From DHVE2 group archaeon (GTDB taxonomy: Archaea; Thermoplasmatota; Thermoplasmata; Thermoplasmatales; Aciduliprofundaceae), in NCBI GenBank assembly GCA_015520975.1, contig WAOZ01000004.1, forward strand, positions 1-7,929: a DNA stretch of 7,929 nucleotides. The letters are read 5' to 3'. Positions within the stretch are counted from its first letter, which is position 1. The number at the start of each line of letters is the position of its first letter. A program made the translations under genes and the position numbers. The notes below the pieces were generated by a model. It had not been told where the DNA came from, made no database searches, and saw nothing but the letters and a program-made list of their open reading frames with translations. Positions 6,254 through 7,929 of the stretch are shown here, in pieces.

Positions 6254-6265
6254 AAATATAAGATT
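6254..6265 (-). promoter_or_regulatory. TATA box of the metal-binding protein gene (leaderless)
   Basis: On the minus strand AATCTTATATTT includes a TTATATTT box centred about 25 bp before the ATG at 6232. Transcription would then start at or next to the A of the start codon. No SD is present, which agrees with leaderless translation. This also shows that the gene has its own promoter despite lying only 44 bp behind the radical SAM gene. Confidence 0.6.
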
Positions 6266-6276
6266 TTTGTCCTGAT

Positions 6277-7101
6277 TTAAAAAACGCAGCATGTATTTTT
6301 CACGACCACCTCTATCCCCTTATTTTTCGCGTGCTGAACAGTCTTCGGAGATGGTAGAACTACACCCCTGAATCCAAGATCAACGGCAAATTGCTCTATG
6401 TCGATAAGATTTCTGGGTCGCATGCATCCTAGAATGATTTTATTCGGAGATATTTTTGATGCAGCATATTTCATTATATCCTCCACTTCTTCAACTCGAA
6501 TCGATACATTTTCCATTGGTGTACCTCTGGTGGGGATCAGAACGAGCAACACCAGCGATGAAAAATTTTTGAGTTTCGATATGAACTTAATCGCTTTTCT
6601 CTCTCCTATTATTTTTCCAAAATGCAATCCTATTATTATGTGTGGCGAATACACGAGTCTGCTTCTATCCAGCAGTTCAAGAGCTTTGAAGTAATCAGAT
6701 ACCCCCTTATCAAGATGAAAAATTTCGCTAACGGTTTCATCCGCACCAACAACATCAAAGGATATGTGATCCGGGCTCATCTCTTTAAGATACTCAATAT
6801 CTTCATCATCTATAAGGCCCGTATGTATATTGACAAGCAAATCCGTGTTCTCCTTGATCCATCTCACCGCCACGGCATAATCTGCGAGGGGAACCTTTCC
6901 ATTTTTCAGAGAGCCGCCGCTTAAAAGGAATCCGTTAATTTTATTGCGATTTTTAATGACAAAATCAATAAGTTCTTCCGGCGTGCGTATGTGTATCATA
7001 TGCGAGAGATACTTCCCATAACAATGCTCGCATCTCAACTCGCAGTAATTGCCGGTCACAGAGATTGATGGAAATGTCCTGCCGGGATAGTATGCATACA
7101 T
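6277..7101 (-). CDS. Radical SAM protein, COG1856-like
   Basis: A 274-aa enzyme of the radical SAM superfamily. VTGNYCELRCEHCYG gives the CxxxCxxC cluster ligands C20, C24 and C27. LLSGGS (59-64) is the GGE-like SAM-binding motif, and the remaining barrel strands are visible (LLVNIHTG, HISFDVVGA, IIIGLHFG, LVLLVLIPTRGTP). The C-terminal part has LGCMRPR (C226) and GVVLPSPKTV and ends in a vicinal cysteine pair (C271-C272). The SVTG-C-C-HC start and the GCMRPR motif match uncharacterised archaeal COG1856 proteins as I recall them. Radical SAM enzymes of similar size act as the archaeal two-component lipoyl synthase LipS1/LipS2; a relationship is possible but not shown. No lipoate genes are in the window. 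The start is the only N-terminal Met and sits behind a TATA box. The reaction is unknown. Confidence 0.82.
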   Translation of the reverse strand: MYAYYPGRTFPSISVTGNYCELRCEHCYGKYLSHMIHIRTPEELIDFVIKNRNKINGFLLSGGSLKNGKVPLADYAVAVRWIKENTDLLVNIHTGLIDDEDIEYLKEMSPDHISFDVVGADETVSEIFHLDKGVSDYFKALELLDRSRLVYSPHIIIGLHFGKIIGERKAIKFISKLKNFSSLVLLVLIPTRGTPMENVSIRVEEVEDIMKYAASKISPNKIILGCMRPRNLIDIEQFAVDLGFRGVVLPSPKTVQHAKNKGIEVVVKNTCCVF

Positions 7102-7134
7102 CGTAAATCTGTGTAAATGCTTATTGTTGAAATA

Positions 7135-7144
7135 GTTATTTATA
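7135..7144 (-). promoter_or_regulatory. TATA box of the radical SAM gene
   Basis: On the minus strand TATAAATAAC is a good archaeal TATA box about 38 bp before the ATG at 7101. Expected initiation about 25 bp downstream leaves a leader of about 12 nt with no SD. It shares a 106-bp divergent spacer with the promoter of the 93-aa protein gene; the spacer also holds a perfect 8-bp palindrome GCAATTGC at 7147-7154. Confidence 0.55.
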
Positions 7145-7171
7145 CAGCAATTGCCGAATCCCTATTTTGCC

Positions 7172-7186
7172 AAAAATTATTTATGA
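7172..7186 (+). promoter_or_regulatory. TATA box of the 93-aa protein / methyltransferase operon (leaderless)
   Basis: AAAAATTATTTATG contains a TATA-like element centred about 27 bp before the ATG at 7208. This would place the transcription start at the start codon. No SD precedes the ATG (the preceding bases are TTTAGTAATAGTA), in keeping with leaderless translation of the first gene. Confidence 0.5.
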
Positions 7187-7207
7187 AACGGCTGTTTAGT
7201 AATAGTA

Positions 7208-7489
7208 ATGGGAAGAAAATACAGAGCTTCCCAGTTGCCATCCGTTCAGAGGGCGTACGTGCCCTATGTCCTTATTCCTCTCTGGCAGATGAAACTCAGA
7301 GAGAGATACGGAATTGAGGTTGATAGGGACATAGCAAGGATTCTCGTGGAGGCGAGATACAGCGAAACAACATGGAAATGGCAGCGTGCTTTGAAGAAAC
7401 TTGTCAGCGAGTTGAGTAAAAAGGGACTTTCAAGGGATCATGCCGTATCCCTTGCAAGGGCACTTGTCAAAGCAGTTGGTGGCCAATGA
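7208..7489 (+). CDS. Conserved-looking 93-aa basic protein, unknown function
   Basis: A small, strongly basic, helical protein I do not recognise. Residues 1-30 are Arg/Lys-rich with aromatic and hydrophobic residues (YRASQLPSVQRAYVPYVLIPLWQ). Residues 38-50, 52-70 and 76-91 look like amphipathic helices, and there is no signal peptide, membrane helix or cysteine. Its reality is supported by a leaderless TATA promoter and by a 4-bp ATGA overlap with the METTL5-like methyltransferase gene, which implies coupled expression. The charge and the partner suggest RNA or ribosome binding, possibly an accessory of the methylase, but this is inference only. No alternative start is plausible further upstream. 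Confidence 0.75.
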   Translation: MGRKYRASQLPSVQRAYVPYVLIPLWQMKLRERYGIEVDRDIARILVEARYSETTWKWQRALKKLVSELSKKGLSRDHAVSLARALVKAVGGQ

Positions 7490-7929
7490 AGAAAAGATCG
7501 CTTGAAATTCAACTCCAGCGTTTGGATGGTTTCAGCGCACCTAAACCATTTCTGGAGCAGTATCTGACTCCGGCACGCATCGCGGCTGATATTCTTTTCA
7601 CAGCGTACTCTCTCGGAGATCTCCACGGTAAAATAATCGCGGATCTGGGCGCGGGTACCGGAATATTCTCAATCGGTGCTTGCATTCTTGGAGCAAAGAG
7701 CGTTTACGCTGTAGAGATTGACGAAGATGCCGTGAAAATTTTGAACTCTAATATCAAAAAAAATGGATGCGAAAATCACATAAAAGTGTATCCAGTATGC
7801 GTAAGCGAATTCGATGTAAAGGTGAATACGGTGATTCAGAATCCGCCGTTCGGTTCTCAAAGAAAACACGCCGATTTACCGTTCCTTGAAAAATCGGTGG
7901 AAGTGGGGAATGTTGTTTACACCATACAC
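7486..7929 (+). CDS. METTL5-like (COG2263) RNA N6-adenine methyltransferase, 5' part
   Basis: The first 148 residues of an SAM-dependent RNA methylase that runs off the window. The N-terminus LEIQLQRLDGF-PKPFLEQYLTPA (6-30) is the conserved substrate-end motif of METTL5-like proteins. DLGAGTG (53-59) is SAM motif I, EID (78-80) is the acidic ribose-binding region, and QNPPFGSQ (118-125) is the catalytic NPPF motif IV typical of N6-adenine methylation. ADLPFLEKS and VVYTIH follow, as in the family. Human METTL5 makes m6A in helix 44 of 18S rRNA with TRMT112; an equivalent small-subunit rRNA target in the archaeon is a reasonable inference. The start ATG overlaps the TGA of the 93-aa gene. About a third of the protein is missing at the 3' end (families are about 200-210 aa). 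Confidence 0.92.
   Translation, partial: MKKRSLEIQLQRLDGFSAPKPFLEQYLTPARIAADILFTAYSLGDLHGKIIADLGAGTGIFSIGACILGAKSVYAVEIDEDAVKILNSNIKKNGCENHIKVYPVCVSEFDVKVNTVIQNPPFGSQRKHADLPFLEKSVEVGNVVYTIH

Noticed and set aside
7135..7195. Short repeats in the divergent spacer (TTGCC twice, ACAGC/GCTGT, GCAATTGC)
   Set aside because: All are too short to stand out from chance; only the 8-bp palindrome is mentioned with the promoter.
1..7929. tRNA, rRNA, CRISPR arrays, insertion-sequence ends and attachment sites
   Set aside because: Looked for by eye on both strands; no cloverleaf, no regularly spaced repeats, no terminal inverted repeats with target duplications were seen.

Overview
The window looks like a chromosome segment of a thermophilic archaeon, most plausibly in Thermoplasmatota (Aciduliprofundum/DHVE2-like). 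This lineage call is inference. It rests on abundant ATA/AGA codons, archaeal TATA boxes about 25 nt upstream of first genes with little or no 5' leader, GGTGA/GGAGGTGA ribosome binding sites inside operons, a metal-binding protein held by a C-terminal membrane helix, a COG1856-like radical SAM protein, and an archaeal METTL5-like (COG2263) RNA methylase. No rRNA, tRNA, CRISPR array or insertion sequence was found.

Layout. Positions 1-1428 (+) hold the 3' part of a DUF2207-type membrane protein with a glycine-rich tail. Positions 1546-4925 (+) hold a tight five-gene operon: a PadR-family regulator, an SdpI-like/DUF1648 membrane protein, a two-helix membrane protein with an extracytoplasmic domain rich in N-glycosylation sequons, an ABC ATPase, and an ABC-2 permease. 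Every junction overlaps, by 7, 11, 26 and 8 bp, with each SD placed inside the preceding gene. Positions 4926-5230 are a roughly 300-bp gap with a T-rich terminator and an orphan near-perfect SD in front of a six-codon ORF. Positions 5231-6232 (-) encode a cluster A-I (ZnuA/TroA-like) metal-binding protein with its own TATA box and a 17-bp palindromic operator candidate. Positions 6277-7101 (-) encode a radical SAM enzyme. Divergently, 7208-7929 (+) holds a 93-aa basic protein of unknown function overlapping by ATGA with the 5' part of a METTL5-like methyltransferase that runs off the window.

How the genes may work together. The five-gene operon is the most interesting unit. An SdpI-like protein (SdpI gives immunity to a toxic peptide in Bacillus) sits beside a BcrA/LanF-type ABC ATPase whose Q-loop Gln is Glu (E-loop), as in lantibiotic immunity transporters. 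With a PadR repressor in front, this suggests an archaeal inducible cell-envelope stress or peptide-immunity cassette, with the 171-aa protein as a possible third component. The minus-strand metal protein is probably metal-regulated through its palindrome. Its transport partners are not in the window, and one of its usual metal ligands appears to be replaced by proline.
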